DNA from: Watersipora subatra
Taxonomy: Eukaryota; Bryozoa; Gymnolaemata; Cheilostomatida; Watersiporidae
Assembly: GCF_963576615.1 (NCBI RefSeq)
Contig: NC_088717.1
Span: 55,259,526-55,323,525, forward strand
Direction: 5' to 3'
Length of the DNA stretch: 64,000 bases
The notes below the pieces were generated by a model that was not told the origin of the DNA, did not search any database, and saw only the letters and a list, made by a program, of their open reading frames with translations. Numbering within the stretch: position 1 is the first letter of the stretch; each line of letters begins with the position of its first letter. A program made the position numbers and the translations under genes. Below, piece by piece: positions 1-11,313 of this stretch.

Positions 1-249
1 TCGCCTTGTAATCCATGTGTAAAAATATCTACTTTTACTTTCAGGTTCATTTATACCATCCCAAAGATGCAGTCTTACTTCATAAATTTTCTTCTAATTC
101 CATGTTTTATTTTGCTTTTGGTAGTTCATTAATTACACTACGAACACAAAGTGTTAACGTTGCTGTTGCATTTGTACTTTTATTTATGACAGTTCACAAA
201 AACAGCATATTAAATCATGAAGACTGCCATATATTTTGGTATTTTTCAG

Positions 250-407
250 ATATTTGGCCCAGTGATGCAAATAGCCAAGTTTAAGAACATCGACGAGGTG
301 ATCACACGAGCCAATAAGAATCATTACGGTCTGGCTGCTTCAGTGTTCACCAAGGACCTCGAGAAGGCCTTTAAAACGGGTCATGAACTCAGAGCTGGAA
401 CTGTCTA
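250..407 (+). CDS. ALDH + copy, exon equivalent to exon 9
   Basis: Acceptor TTTTCAG precedes the exon and GTGAGT follows it. It encodes [13 protein letters not shown] through RAGTV plus two bases of a Tyr codon (phase 2). Vertebrate ALDHs usually have Trp at this split codon. Relative to the - strand paralogue the protein differs at two places (Thr for Ala in the DEVI-xRAN stretch and Leu for Ile in FTKDxE). Confidence 0.93.
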
Positions 408-1492
408 GTGAGTCCACTGGATTACTTTCTCTTTCAGCCCCATTATAATATACTAATATACTAGCACGCTTGTCAGTCTCGCTCACTGCGAGAAGTCGTG
501 ATGAGTAATCGGTCTGATTATTCCATTAAGTGGTCTGGCAACTTAGTGATGTAGCGATAACGTGCTTGGCGCTCAATCTGAAGCTCCTGGTTCGGTTCCT
601 TTATGATGCAGCAGCATCATAAAGGAACCAAACCAGGAACATGCTGTACATCGCTTCGGATTGACAGACCTTATTATAGTAAAAACTAGTTTTCTGTGAA
701 GTTGTAGTGAATGATCTCATGATTTGTCAGCGATTAAAATTATTACAGCGTAAACTGCTACGATGTCTTAGACCCTGCTGCTCCTTTTGGTGGATACAAG
801 ATGTCAGGTCAAGGTAGAGATCTTGGAGAGTTTGGACTCGAGCAGTACACAGAGCGTAAAACGGTACAATTAATACTAATACCATTTACACGGTTGATTA
901 GTTTGCGTGTCAAGTTCATATTTGATGCTGCGGTTTTAATTAGCTCTAGTAAATGACCTTTTATTTTACTGCCAAAATAGACCATCATTTTAATTTTTAT
1001 CTATTTTCACTGTTTAACCCAACATTCAAGCGCATTAGGCCAGCTCTACTCATATGCAACTTGATGTGGGTAATGCCATAACATCATGAAAAGTTCGCCC
1101 ATGCTACTCAGCCTTGCAGGTGTCTCTCTCGCTGACATAAAGAGCTCTCGCTTGACTTTACAACACAAAGAATTTCAGCACCTTTTCTTTTAAATCCTTA
1201 CATGAGAGAGCAAAAAGATATTTAATATTGACAAAAAGAACAATTGCATCATATAAGAAATAGAATTGATGGCAACATGGATGACCAGTTTAAATATTCC
1301 AAAGATTCAGCCATTAATATATTCTTGGTATTATTACACTTAACAGCACATGTGATGATGCCCTTCACCAACAATAACTTAATTCTTTTATAAAAAATTG
1401 GTGTATGACAATAAATGCTGTTATATTCATGGCTAATGATGGTTAGTGACACTTTGCAGGTTATTATCAACACTCCTGGAAAGAACTCCTAA
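250..1492 (+). CDS. Aldehyde dehydrogenase (ALDH1/2 family), last three exons
   Basis: This is the C-terminal part of an NAD-dependent aldehyde dehydrogenase, which oxidises aldehydes to carboxylic acids. The rest of the gene lies left of the window. Three exons (250-407, 749-863, 1460-1492) join in phase with GT-AG introns and end at TAA. The translation carries family landmarks: [62 protein letters not shown] and the terminal NTPGKNS. Exon sizes (158, 115, 33 nt) are identical to the last three exons of the - strand ALDH2 at 22394-24887, and by eye the exons are about 90-94% identical in bases, so the two are paralogues. Similarity continues a short way into the 3'UTR. Without the N-terminus I cannot tell whether this copy is mitochondrial or cytosolic. 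Confidence 0.93.
586..637. repeat. Near-perfect 24-bp-arm hairpin in ALDH intron
   Basis: Inverted arms of 24 bases with one mismatch (a possible G-U pair in RNA) surround the 4-base loop AGCA. The inner arm is GGTTCCTTTATGATGC. It sits in the intron between the 158-nt and 115-nt ALDH exons. Weaker complementarity continues outward (GTAGCGAT near 551 and ACATCGCT near 648). It could be a small palindromic insertion or an extrusion-prone site; no function is claimed. Confidence 0.9.
749..863 (+). CDS. ALDH + copy, penultimate exon
   Basis: Acceptor TATTACAG and donor GTACAA bound 115 nt. It completes the split Tyr codon and encodes [20 protein letters not shown] and then [18 protein letters not shown], ending in phase 0. 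The GGYKMSG segment is the conserved C-terminal ALDH signature near the oligomerisation region. Confidence 0.93.
1460..1492 (+). CDS. ALDH + copy, terminal 33-nt exon
   Basis: After the acceptor TTTGCAG the exon reads [10 protein letters not shown] and stops at TAA. The ending matches the family's usual KxPQKNS-like C-terminus, and its length equals the last exon of the paralogue at 22394-22426. Confidence 0.9.
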   Translation, partial: VIINTPGKNS

Positions 1493-2155
1493 TATGGAAA
1501 TCTAATGGTGACACCAAGAAGAGTCCTGTGGCAGCTGTTTTGTATATAAATCAGTTTGCAATCTTTAGATATACAAACATAACACAAGTTTAAATATTTA
1601 TTAGATAACGTATTATATAAAACTTGTTTTGATTGTTTAGCAAACAGATATGCTCATATGTAAATATATAGGCGTACAGACACACTCGTATGTCTATGTT
1701 CTATTTATGATAACATGCACATAGAATAGGCATATATAATACGATAATAAAAATGCTCAAGCAGTCTATGACTCATTGGAAAAAGTTGAAAAAGGTTAGA
1801 AAGAAAAAAATGGAATCATATACACTGCATAGAAACAATCTAGCCATAGCTAAAGATGCTAGAGGGCTATATACATGTATATATTAAAATGCCAGCAAAA
1901 GGAACTATAAAAAGGTATAAGAAGTAAAGTATAAGGTATAAAGTATAAAAGAACATAAACCTATGTTTGAACATAGGTAGTCAGGTAGTTAACTACATGA
2001 GAGATTATATCAGCGTGAACGTTGTGTCATAGGGAGACTGTAACCATCAGTGTAGTAGGGATTATCCGCCAAGATGACATAAGCATGGTTGTTGTCTCCC
2101 CTTACTTTGCAACTACAGCATAAATCCATCAGTGAGAATGCAATCACAGACACTA
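1493..2155. other. Short intergenic stretch between two convergent genes
   Basis: This stretch holds the ALDH 3'UTR from the left and the 3' flank of the - strand EGF gene from the right. It is AT-rich, with short GTATAA-type repeats near 1911-1950, and no open frame worth calling. Confidence 0.6.
1746..1751 (+). terminator. Possible poly(A) signal of ALDH + copy
   Basis: AATAAA lies about 254 nt downstream of the stop codon and is the first canonical hexamer I see there. The hexamer is common in AT-rich DNA, so this is weak. Confidence 0.3.
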
Positions 2156-2274
2156 CTAGTACAGCTTGAGCTCAAGAGTTTGAAGGACTAACCATTTGCG
2201 TCGGCAGCGTACTCTATAGATTCCATAGGCTATTATGGTGAGTGGAACGATGAGCAAGAAGAGGAGAGCCCATT
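2156..2274 (-). CDS. EGF gene terminal exon: transmembrane helix and tail
   Basis: The acceptor CTATTTAG precedes it. The exon completes a Glu codon, then encodes about 19 hydrophobic residues, a basic cluster RVRCRRK and the tail WLVLQTLELKLY, ending in two successive TAG stops. Confidence 0.78.
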
Positions 2275-4835
2275 CTAAATAGAAAATAATATTGCGTAGA
2301 GAACTCGGAGGAAAGTCGGGTTGAGGTAACTGAATTCTAATGAGAAGCAGTATGATTGTGTCAACTCATAGCGGGAGTCACATCCGTATACTAACTATAA
2401 TCACAGTATGGTGTTGCTCTGTGTATTAACAGAAATACAACATTCCTACTATATTTCCTTTTTATGAACAAAAATAATAAAGTGACCATCCTATTAGCTG
2501 AAAACTTTGTGGTCACAATGAAAGACAGCTACAAACAAGATCAGACAAATACTCAACAGTAATGTACCTACCTGCTGATGATCCCGAGGATGTTGGGGGC
2601 ACCTACAAAATATATGACTGTTGTGTTCCATCAGTTCCCATATATACTATACAAATACGCTATACATATGTAAAAGTGTACAGTCATACCTCGACATACG
2701 AGTGTCGAGACACGAGAAATTTAAATTACGAGAAAAATCCAGAGCGAATTTGATTTGATAAATTTGAGATATGAGCAAATGAAATGGTTCTCGATGCGGC
2801 CGCTAGGTGGCCGAGTATGCGAGAGGCTGCTCACTAGAGCAGCATCGCTCGGCTTTTCTCATTGGATCAGTTTTTAAAAAGCTGGCTGAAAGCGAGGCAA
2901 AAAGAGCCAAGGTAGAAGATGAAAAAGTAAAAACTAAAAATGTTACATTTCATAGCGGATAGTAACCATAAGATAGATATTTGTTACTTTGTGTGTGTAG
3001 GTGATGAATTAGAACAAGTACAAACACATTTTTCCATCGTAATATCCTATTTTTGGGTTTTGTTTTTTGAAAGGTAGGAATGGATTAATTTGTGTTTGGT
3101 TATTTTATAGAGGAAAATTGATTTGAGATATGAGAGAATTGACATACAAGTTCAATCCCGTAATGCATATACAGTGAAACACGGATAACTCAAACTTCAA
3201 GGGACCGAGCAAAAGTGTTCGAGTTATTAGAGCGTTCAAGTTATCAGGACAGTCATAAGTGCACGTATTTATCAGTAGATACATGTACATATACAAACTA
3301 TATATCAATCAAAAGCATAGATTGCTTGTTGCAAGTTAAAGGGTCTCCCGTGTGAAGTTTTAAATATTTTTAATCAGAAAGTATAGATATTTTTCTATCA
3401 CTTGAGATTTGTTTGTTGCTTTAGGTGATGTGACTGCCAGGACGTTCTCAGATTAAATTGGCAAAACTTGATCGCGTTTAAAACGTTCAGAAAAAATACA
3501 TACGTATTTTTCTACCGAGCGTTTTAACCAAGATCAATTTTGCAGTAAGTCAGTTATTACAAAACTGCTTTACAATTAAAAACCTATTATCAATTTTGCC
3601 GATATTACTTTAAAGTTATCCAAATTTTACCTCGCTTTTCTTGCTTTCGGAGGGCTTATCGCTAAGCGGATGTTTGGTAAAATTTGATTTTTGCAAACCT
3701 TTAGAAAAGTCGTCAATGAAAATATTTGCCGGTGTTGGTAATATTAAGAACCTAAGAACTACTAAAAGTCGATGTTTATCTCTATGGCTTGGAATAAAGT
3801 GATATTCTAAAGCGATAGTAACAACCGCCTCGGTAGCCGTTTGGAAAAAACTGTTCGAGTTAACGGAGTTTCGGTCGAGTTATCTAAAGCCATTTATCAT
3901 TGCGTGGGAATGGACCAAACAAATCCATTCAAGTTAACCATGTGTTCGATATATCCGAGGGCGATTTATCCGAGTTTCGCTGTAGTTTCTATGTTGTTGT
4001 ATGACTGCACATACATATATTACTCACATATATTGTACTTGTATGCTGCAAATGCGTACAGTACATATACACTGCACACACTGTACATCTATAGCGGAAA
4101 TAAAAGACAGAGAAATAGCCTCACCAGTTGGTGCTGACAGTTAGTGCCTGAGAACCCGGTGTCATTACAGTTACACTCATAAGTATCGACCCCATCTAAG
4201 CACACACCGTGAAGACACGGGCTACTCTCACACTCATTGTACTCTAAGTCGCAGTATGTACCGTAGTAGCCTACAACAGAGAAACCACCTGTCTCCGCGT
4301 GTCACTTTAGCCATTGAGACACTACCAGGCTTCCTAGTGAGACTAGTGGCGCAGACAAGAATGAAAAATCTGTCAAGTTTAAAAGCATCTATTCAAAACA
4401 TTGACTGATTTCAGACAACAATTCACCTATCATCATACAATTACAAGATATATTTCACAGAGAATAGTGATGATGTAACAAAAAGGAAGCAGCCGGTGTA
4501 ATCACATGATTATATATTGGTTGAGCTGATGCAGGTTACTCATCACATTTTTGCAGCATGAACACGTTATGTTATCCCCATTGAGGTTCTCCGCATATGA
4601 ATAAGTCAAAAATTTCTAGTTCTCTAGCTTGTTGACACGGAAAATGAAAGCAACTAGCATTTGATTAGCCTGAGTTTCTATACCTGCATAGCAGAGGCAT
4701 TTAATGACACCCTCATTGTGTTGTTGTCCACATCGCCCATGGTTATTGCATGGCTTAAGCTGGCATAACTCTGTATCATTATTATATTCACAGTTCTCCC
4801 CAAAATAGTAATCTGGGCAGTGACATTCTATTTGA
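2156..4835 (-). CDS. EGF-repeat single-pass membrane protein, 3' part of gene
   Basis: Four - strand exons (4835-4684, 4270-4125, 2602-2572, 2274-2156) splice in phase. Read in order they give the end of one EGF module (CHCPDYYFGENC), a second EGF (CQLKPCNNHGRC to CYAGYYGTYC), a third EGF of NEC..SSPC type (NECESSPCLHGVCLDG, then YECNCNDTGFSGTNC), a short Ser/Pro stem (VPPTSSGSSA), a hydrophobic helix (WALLFLLIVPLTIIAYGIY), a basic stop-transfer (RVRCRRK) and a 12-residue tail. EGF modules are disulphide-bonded extracellular domains; this one would be a type I surface protein with almost no cytoplasmic part. The N-terminal exons and signal peptide were not found. Ligand and exact family are unknown. 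Confidence 0.8.
2572..2602 (-). CDS. EGF gene 31-nt microexon
   Basis: It is bounded by TTTTGTAG on the 5' side and GTAGGT on the 3' side. It carries phase 0 to phase 1 and encodes VPPTSSGSSA plus the first base of Glu, which exactly matches the flanking exon phases. It forms the membrane-proximal stem. Confidence 0.7.
2681..3169. mobile_element. Tigger/pogo-like element, left part
   Basis: It starts at a TA dinucleotide with CAGTCATACCTCGACATACG, and this resembles the TIR that ends the Tigger relic at 62639 (CAGTAATACTTCAACTTACG). Its right end is not a clean TIR and abuts the next MITE at 3172. It lies in the long intron of the EGF gene. Confidence 0.55.
3172..3982. mobile_element. pogo/Tc1-type MITE, TA-flanked
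   Basis: The left end CAGTGAAACACGGATAACTC and right end GAGTTTCGCTG (CAGCGAAACTCGGATAAATC on the other strand) are matching inverted repeats, each abutting TA. No transposase frame is intact. A left-truncated relative occupies about 14505-15108. Confidence 0.8.
4125..4270 (-). CDS. EGF gene exon: third EGF module
   Basis: The acceptor TTGTTGTAG and donor GTGAGG bound the exon. It finishes the YAGYYGTYC end of one EGF and contains a full six-cysteine EGF (C at NEC, SSPC, HGVC, YEC, NC, NC). It ends in phase 0. Confidence 0.8.
4684..4835 (-). CDS. EGF gene exon: end of EGF 1 and most of EGF 2
   Basis: The acceptor CTATTGCAG and donor GTATAG bound the exon. It encodes QIECHCPDYYFGENCEY and then CQLKPCNNHGRC to IKCLCYA, and its last base starts the Gly codon finished by the next exon. 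Confidence 0.78.
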
Positions 4836-5532
4836 CTGCAATAGAGTGATTGAGCAACATAAGTGGCTGACAACAATACAGAGGTTACCAGCTGTTGGCT
4901 TAACTATACATAAACTATCCCGACTATCTGAATGAGTTGACTAGATTTTTAGTGGCCTACACAACAAGAGTCCAAAAGATATCATCACAACGTATAATTA
5001 TACAATTCAATGAAATCGTGGCACACAGCAACTAATCCGTATTCAAAACCCTAAAACACCATTGCTTGCATGGCATACCATGAACACAGACACTAGTAGA
5101 AGTAGAAACACAACTGCAGCAATATCAGTGGTAAGCAGCGATGTTAACAATAACTCTATGTAATAGAGCTTCTAGAATCTAGTAGAATAGTAAGAAGATA
5201 AAAAACTAGCTGGCTCATCAAATAAATATTAGACATAATTTTAAAAAGCCCACAAACTTTTGAAGCCAACCGATGAGAGATTTCTGTTAGAGAAGAGCCA
5301 AGAAAACTTAAAACAGAGAGAGTTGTCTGCTCAAAAACGACTAGTCATCTACTGCAATGGTTATTCTTAACCCCGACGGTTCAGAAAGTTGACAGCAACA
5401 GAATTACTCGAACAATATTTCCCTGTTACCAGTTTCTCAAAAAGAAATAGCAAACCGATAAGGTTTATACACCGATATGACTGAACTCACATGTCAGTAT
5501 GTATCGATAGGTATTTTGGTTAACTACCTCAC

Positions 5533-5657
5533 CCCAACTTTCCCTTTCAGGTTTCACATTACAGTGGGACGTTATTTCATGATTAGCTGGCTGATTCGCA
5601 CAAGATGGAGAATATCCAACACCATTAAAGATATAAACAACAACATATTCTGTTGTT
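5533..5657 (-). CDS. Candidate upstream exon of the EGF gene
   Basis: One frame is open for 41 codons between an acceptor (GTGTAG) and a strong donor (GTGAGG). It includes EYVVVYIFNGVGYSPSC and two further cysteines (SHC). It ends in phase 1, but the next known exon needs phase 2, so another exon would have to lie between them or the call is wrong. Confidence 0.28.
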
Positions 5658-7250
5658 CTACACAGACAAAGATGAGCACACAAACCAATTGAAAAAGGGC
5701 AGTAGAGTCACAAATCTTGATAGCAAAAAAATACTGACATCTTTGAGTATCTGCAACTTGAGCATACCAAAACTGACTTGAATAATGCCATGACCAAAGA
5801 GAGTGTTATGAAAAGTGGCGTTCTGCTTAATAAAAAACACCTAAAGTTTACCATTATACACTACCCTAAGCATTGTCAACTTACGACATGCCTTCTTCTA
5901 TGCAAGAGCCACCATTTAAGCAAGGGCTTGAGTCACATGGAGATGAGGTACAGCTAGTAGATGAAATTATGAAGCATGTAAAACATGTGACTAGCCACTC
6001 CTGCAAAAGAGCAGAATAAGTGATAAAGATAAGCAAACAATATGCAAATGCAAAACTGGTAGGCCTAGCTTCCTGATAATGTCACCAATGATATACAGCC
6101 CCATGGGGGGCTGTATATCATTGATGTCACCAAACTGCTTTACAAACAAGAAATGATTCCACCTCAATTAATCGAGTTGCCAAGCCAGCTTCGTGTTTGC
6201 TGCTGTCTACAGTTTCAGCCACTAACTAGTATAATATGAATCCGAGCTCCTAATACTGTATTTAAAAAGAGCTGCGTTATAAGTCACCAGAAGTTAGAGT
6301 TGATGGACATGAAAAACCTAGAATTTCTAAAAATAACATATTTTTAAACCTTTAAAATCATCATGCCAAACTAGTTGGTCATAACTGCAAGCCTTACTAA
6401 ATTTCGAATTTGTGTGAAACATTAAACACTGCTATCCTTGAAAACTCAGTTGGTGCCTTCCAGCCATCTTGATATTCGAAATCGTGAAGCAGAATGATCC
6501 GTACTTACTTGCCCATAACAAAGTTTATAGCTCACCCAAATGCAACCTTCATACTATCTAGCTTGCAAATTAATATATACAATTTACGCTTGCCATAAAA
6601 AACAATCACCCCAAACATAATTTTGAAAGGTTTTATGAAGCATTATTCTCGTTTCATCATTTATTTTGTAACAAAATGCAAAGGATTATGTTTACACTTC
6701 ATGGTAATACACTTACCTTCTTAATCATCGATGGACAGAATGGTTAATCAATAGGTCAATTAACGCAACTGATTATCTATGGTATAACAGTAAATTATGG
6801 CAAACGCGCGTACATCAAAGTGAGCAAACTGCCTTTTATGAACATATTTCTCCTTGCTGCAAATAAGCTGGCTTTTATGATAAAATCTACGAACGCAAAA
6901 TCATGTTTACATATATTGCTCAGTTATATAATAAAACCAGTTTACAATATGCACATGTACCTAACGCGATGAGTTCGTCATACAATAAGGCTCTGTAGCG
7001 CTGTGGACGGTTTGGAATACGGTTTACTGCTCCGCACGCCCTATATGCCACTACACAACGTCGTTGAATAGTAAACAAACTTATCGTTCTCGGTGAAACC
7101 GTGTGTAAAAACTACTGACTTTGTCGCCAGAAGTTATTTTGTTATTAATTCGTCTAAGCCTGTGCTCCTACGAATATAATCGCTCAGGTCAATATTTGAA
7201 AAAACTCTTAGGAGTTGGGTGGAGACAACCCTTACTTCTAGCGTATCTGT
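5658..7250. other. Intergenic, no gene seen
   Basis: AT-rich sequence with no homologous frame. The one marked structure is the palindrome at 6086-6123. Confidence 0.5.
6086..6123. repeat. Perfect 17-bp-arm palindrome
   Basis: CAATGATATACAGCCCC is followed after the spacer ATGG by its exact reverse complement. The short direct copies GTCACCAA (6081) and GATGTCACC (6123) flank it, which hints at a small insertion. Confidence 0.9.
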
Positions 7251-7254
7251 GCTA

Positions 7255-7505
7255 GACCCAACGCTTCTTGTGATACAACCTGTCAAAACCAACAGGAGAG
7301 AGGTGAAACCAACTCACTTGTGCCCTTCTGAACCCAACAGAATGCGCTGAATCCAAAGCTGCCGACAATACAACCTGCTGAAACAAACAGGAGAGAGAGA
7401 GAGTTGAAACCAACTCACTTGTGCTCTGCTGAACCGAAGAGAGTGCGCTGAATCCAACGCTGCATGCGATACAACCTGCTAAAGCCAACAGGAGAGAACT
7501 GAACA
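7255..7505. repeat. Imperfect tandem repeat, about 2.3 copies of ~115 bp
   Basis: The block containing GATACAACCTG, CCAACAGGAGAGA, GAAACCAACTCACTTGTGC and GCGCTGAATCCAA recurs at about 7270, 7365 and 7470 with small gaps. The 88-codon - strand frame through it is repeat-driven rather than a gene. Confidence 0.75.
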
Positions 7506-7518
7506 CTTGTAAGAACAA

Positions 7519-8470
7519 TAACTCTTTAGTTATCCAATTATTTGTTGCAATCTTGTCGGAACTTGGTGCTAGTATTTTAATAGTGATCAGAAATAATATT
7601 TCTCCAGCAAATAAATGATTTTATAATACTATCATGTGTCTCTGTCAAGAACATAACACAAGCCGACTTGCATAAACATTGCAAAAGATATTACATACGG
7701 TATTGCATTAGCGAATGGTCTAAAGATTAACAGATACTGTTCAAACTGCCCAATCGCATCGTAAAATTCTCACATTCGTAACAATAAAATTATTGAGTGA
7801 CAACTAACCTTTGCAGCGCAATAAACTAGGCACTAACAAAAAGCCCATAAAATTTTACATATAGACCTACTATGTAAGGAACAGTACTCTTGAGAAACAG
7901 TAAGACACATCTTGATAGCAAAAATAATAAAATTTTGTTGATATGTTATCTCAAGATAACGTATAAACAAAAACGGAAAAATGTTACTTAAATGACTTTA
8001 ATCGCTAGTACTTGATTGGGCAAATACTTACGCTATTTTGACAAACAATTATGAACATAATTGATTCTTCAACCATTCGAACATCAAAAGTAAATTTGTT
8101 AAAGACTGTTCAATGCATACGAACTTCTAAAAATTTTGACAAATGGTGTCTGTCATCTTTTTTAGGTCAACCTCTGTCCTAAAAGTATTTCCTCTATATA
8201 TATCGGCCTTGTTGCCTCGTCTTTTCATCAGTCAATGGGAAATGAATGCCCATGGAGTTGCTCCCTCGTGATCCTTTTCAGGACCAGCACTCATTTCATA
8301 GAGTTCGCTTGCTAAGAATAGCATTTACGATTTTTGTTTGATTTACTACAACATTTTTATTTTTATGCTATTAGCCTATTACATACCAATTTAATCCTAT
8401 ATTCCATTTTTTGAGAACTCAAATTTTATAATTATAATTACCTTAGCCTATTTCCCATACACTCTGATAT
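7519..8470. other. Intergenic, no gene seen
   Basis: AT-rich DNA up to the left LTR of the gypsy element. No frame or repeat stands out. Confidence 0.5.
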
Positions 8471-8954
8471 TGTAGTGGCAGCCAACCAGGCACTAGCACC
8501 GAGCGGTTTGGTTAAGAGGTCGCAAAATAGTGGCATGCAGTATAAGCCAAGCAATTGTGTAATAGCCAGCTCGGCTAACAGAATAAAGTTGGCATAGCCA
8601 GGACCATTTCAGCTATTAAGTATAACGAAGTCGGCTCTGCTCTTTTGGTTATACTCAGCTTTGCTGAACTGGCCACATTATGACGCATTTACTGTAGCTG
8701 GGTCACGTAGGCAAGATCAACCGAGCATAAAGGAGGCAGAGCCAAGCAAGAGAAGACACACGCATAAGGAGGCCGGATAAGCCAGAAAAGCGAGAGTCTT
8801 TTGCATGCTGTTCTTTGTAATGCACACACATTGAATACATGTATTTATATATATTTTTGCAAAGTATATATCTATTCTATAGCCTGTGCACTTGGTGTGC
8901 TTATTTGCCTTATCAGTCTTGTAGAAAGTAAAAAGCCGGTCAGAGTTCTTTACA
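8471..8954 (+). repeat. 5' LTR
   Basis: It runs from TGTAGTGGCAGCC to TTCTTTACA. It shares long blocks with the right LTR, such as GAGCATAAAGGAGGCAGAG, GCATGCTGTTCTTTGTAATG and AGCCTGTGCACTTGGTGTG. Confidence 0.85.
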
Positions 8955-8972
8955 CTGGTGGCAGTGGTGAAA
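8955..8972 (+). promoter_or_regulatory. Probable tRNA primer-binding site
   Basis: TGGTGGCAGTGGTGAAAT starts one base after the LTR. The leading TGG is the expected complement of a tRNA CCA end. The tRNA species was not determined. Confidence 0.5.
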
Positions 8973-9253
8973 TAGATGATCTCAGCGCCATAAGACCAAA
9001 TCTAGTGGAGGGAGTCAGCCCTGAACCCTGGTGAGCTGTGTTGCCGGAATCAGCATCACCGTCCCTGAAGGTTGGTGAGTACTCGCCAGAGTAACCTGTG
9101 AAGAGGAGCTTCCCTGATCTCGGCGAGCTGTGTGTTGCCAGAGCAACACCATTCTCTGAGTTGGAAAGCTTTCTTGCAACAGGAATGAATGACAATTGCT
9201 CGAGGAGCGCAGAAAGATGAACAGATCGACTGGCGGAGATCCTTGAGAAACTG

Positions 9254-9960
9254 ATGTTGGTACTCCAGGCTCAGGTCCTAGACTACCAGTTCAAGGCACC
9301 TCAGTACTCAAGATCTGAGAATGGCGAGTACTCCATTTGTCAGTTTCACGAAGTGGCTGAGACTAATGCTTGGACAGAAGCAGTCAGGTTGCTGCACCTC
9401 CGAGAGGCAGAAAACTGCAGGCAAGCCAATCGCGTAGAAGCCGTCTTTGATGCACTTCGAGCCCGATTCGATATTTTTCCTAGGCAGGCTCAATGAAAGC
9501 TGAGCACCCTTAGGCAAGCCACATCTGCAACTTTCCAGGAGCACGGCTGTCAAGTAGAATTGCTGATCTGGGTCGACTATGGTGACCTGCGAGCTCTGTA
9601 CAGAGCCGACATGTCTTGGGAGCTGTTTTGCAGCTCTGTAAACCATGCTGGCTTACACTGGCAGCTACTGGTGATGCCAACGGTCACACTGGTAAAGACT
9701 GTTTAGGCAGGAACTGAGTTCCTTTAAGTCAGGCTGAAGAACCATCCTTCAGTGGATCTCAGGACCATAGAAAAGCAGCTGAGAAACAAACTGCAGCTGT
9801 CCAGGACCAAACTTTTAGTGAGCTAACGCATCTAGTGTGACAGTTGAAAAAGCAAGTCCAGAAACTGCAAGAGGAGAAAGGTCGGCCTCAGGAGGCCAAT
9901 AAGAAGCCTCTTTAATGCTGGTTATGTGGAGGCCGGGGGCATGTCTGCTGAGACTGCTTC
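9254..9960 (+). pseudogene. gag remnant with zinc knuckle
   Basis: An 80-codon open piece (9254-9496) contains QFHEVAETNAWTEAVRLLHL and ANRVEAVFDALRARFDIF, a capsid-like helical segment. Further on, 9916-9957 encodes CWLCGGRGH followed by the last Cys of a CX2CX4HX4C nucleocapsid knuckle, with TGA replacing one residue just before the final DC. Several stops separate the two pieces. Confidence 0.65.
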
Positions 9961-10346
9961 AGTGAGAAACTGCAGAACAGGGAATAGCTAGGGCCTCAAC
10001 AGCAGGGCCAACTACTGCTTGCACAAAGGTAACAAACTGTTTTTTTGGCACAAAACTTTTGATGGTGCTTTGGCGAAAGTCCACTGTAATGGCCTGTCTA
10101 ACAGGCCATCAGGTAAGGGTGTTTTGCCAGGAGGAACTACGATCCAGGAGACCCGGGAGAGTAATAAAGAGCTGAGATGGAGGAAGTCTGACCTTGTGAC
10201 ACTAGCCGATGTGTCGGTGAAGAAACTTCGGTCCTAGCTCTCCGGAATTACCAAGAGGCTCTGAAGGAACTGAAAACCAAGTTCCTGAAGACATCAAGGA
10301 CATAACAACATGTTTCGAACCAGAACATGTTGCCACTGGGCTTGCT

Positions 10347-10478
10347 CCATTCTGCCAGTTGCTTCCTCCCAAAAAGTTAGAGGCGCAGCCTGTCCAGTTT
10401 TTGATCGACACCGGGTGCTCTACAAACTTACTGAGCAAGCGTTTGACAAACTTCCTCAGAGCGCAAGAGACTTGTTAG
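10347..10478 (+). pseudogene. Retropepsin (aspartic protease) remnant
   Basis: The frame gives PPKKLEAQPVQFLIDTGCST and then NLLSKRL. The DTGCST triad is the catalytic loop of retroviral-type proteases, here with C in place of the usual A/S. The frame stops at TAG soon after. Confidence 0.7.
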
Positions 10479-11300
10479 AGAAGAATGACAGCCATGCTCT
10501 CGCGGCCAATAAGACCCAACTTCCATTTTATGGTGTCATACGTCTGCCTATATGACTAAGGAGGTTTTTATGATGAGCCCCATCTATGAGAAAGCCATTC
10601 TTAGAATGCCCTTTTTGATGGCTCACCAGTGCGCTATGAAGTATAAGAAGCCCGTGATCTCCGTGGACAATCGACTCCTGCCCTGTACAGACAAGCATGG
10701 GTGATTGTTACCCAGCAAGATGCAAGTGGTATGAAACACAGTAATGTCGGCTAGGGCCAAGAAGAAGGAGACTCTAACCAAAATAAGGTTTAACTTGAAG
10801 TTGGCGAAACAAAGCGCTGAGAACTAAGAGTTTAGCCAAGAACTCGAGGTTAGTCTAAAAGAGCTCCGAAGGCAGCACAAAAGTTAACAGAAGGAAAAAC
10901 GGAAACGCGATGTCTTGGAGAGTCAGCCAGGCATGTGAGTCTCTCGTCGGTTCGGCCATTGAGCTCAGGGCACCTGGTCTACCTTGGCACAGTCCTCAAC
11001 CACCTGATCGATATGGAGAGTGGACATGGGTGGCGACCCTGACGCCTAATGGTTGGAAAAGGACCGTCTTAGCCAGGCTGCCTCTATAAGCAACTCTATT
11101 TTTAATGAAGAAGAGGCTCATGTTGTGTTACACCTGATTGGCGCTCTGCTTTCTATTGATCACCTGAAACAGACCGAGATGCAAGAAGTCTGGAGTACAA
11201 AGTCGGCAACGCCAACCCTAAGTTCGGCTGGCTATCCCAATGCCGACGATGCTCAAATGAAGGAATGGAGGAACGACGATGAAGGAACGACGATGCTCCA

Positions 11301-11313
11301 AATGGGGGGAGTG
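11301..11313 (+). promoter_or_regulatory. Polypurine tract
   Basis: AATGGGGGGAGTG lies directly upstream of the right LTR, where plus-strand priming is expected. Confidence 0.6.

Noticed and set aside
5080-5150. Signal-peptide-like - strand stretch (VVFLLLLVSVFM) as start of the EGF gene
   Set aside because: No ATG before the hydrophobic run and splice phases do not fit the known exons.
9308-9646. 112-codon - strand frame
   Set aside because: Antisense shadow of the gag remnant.
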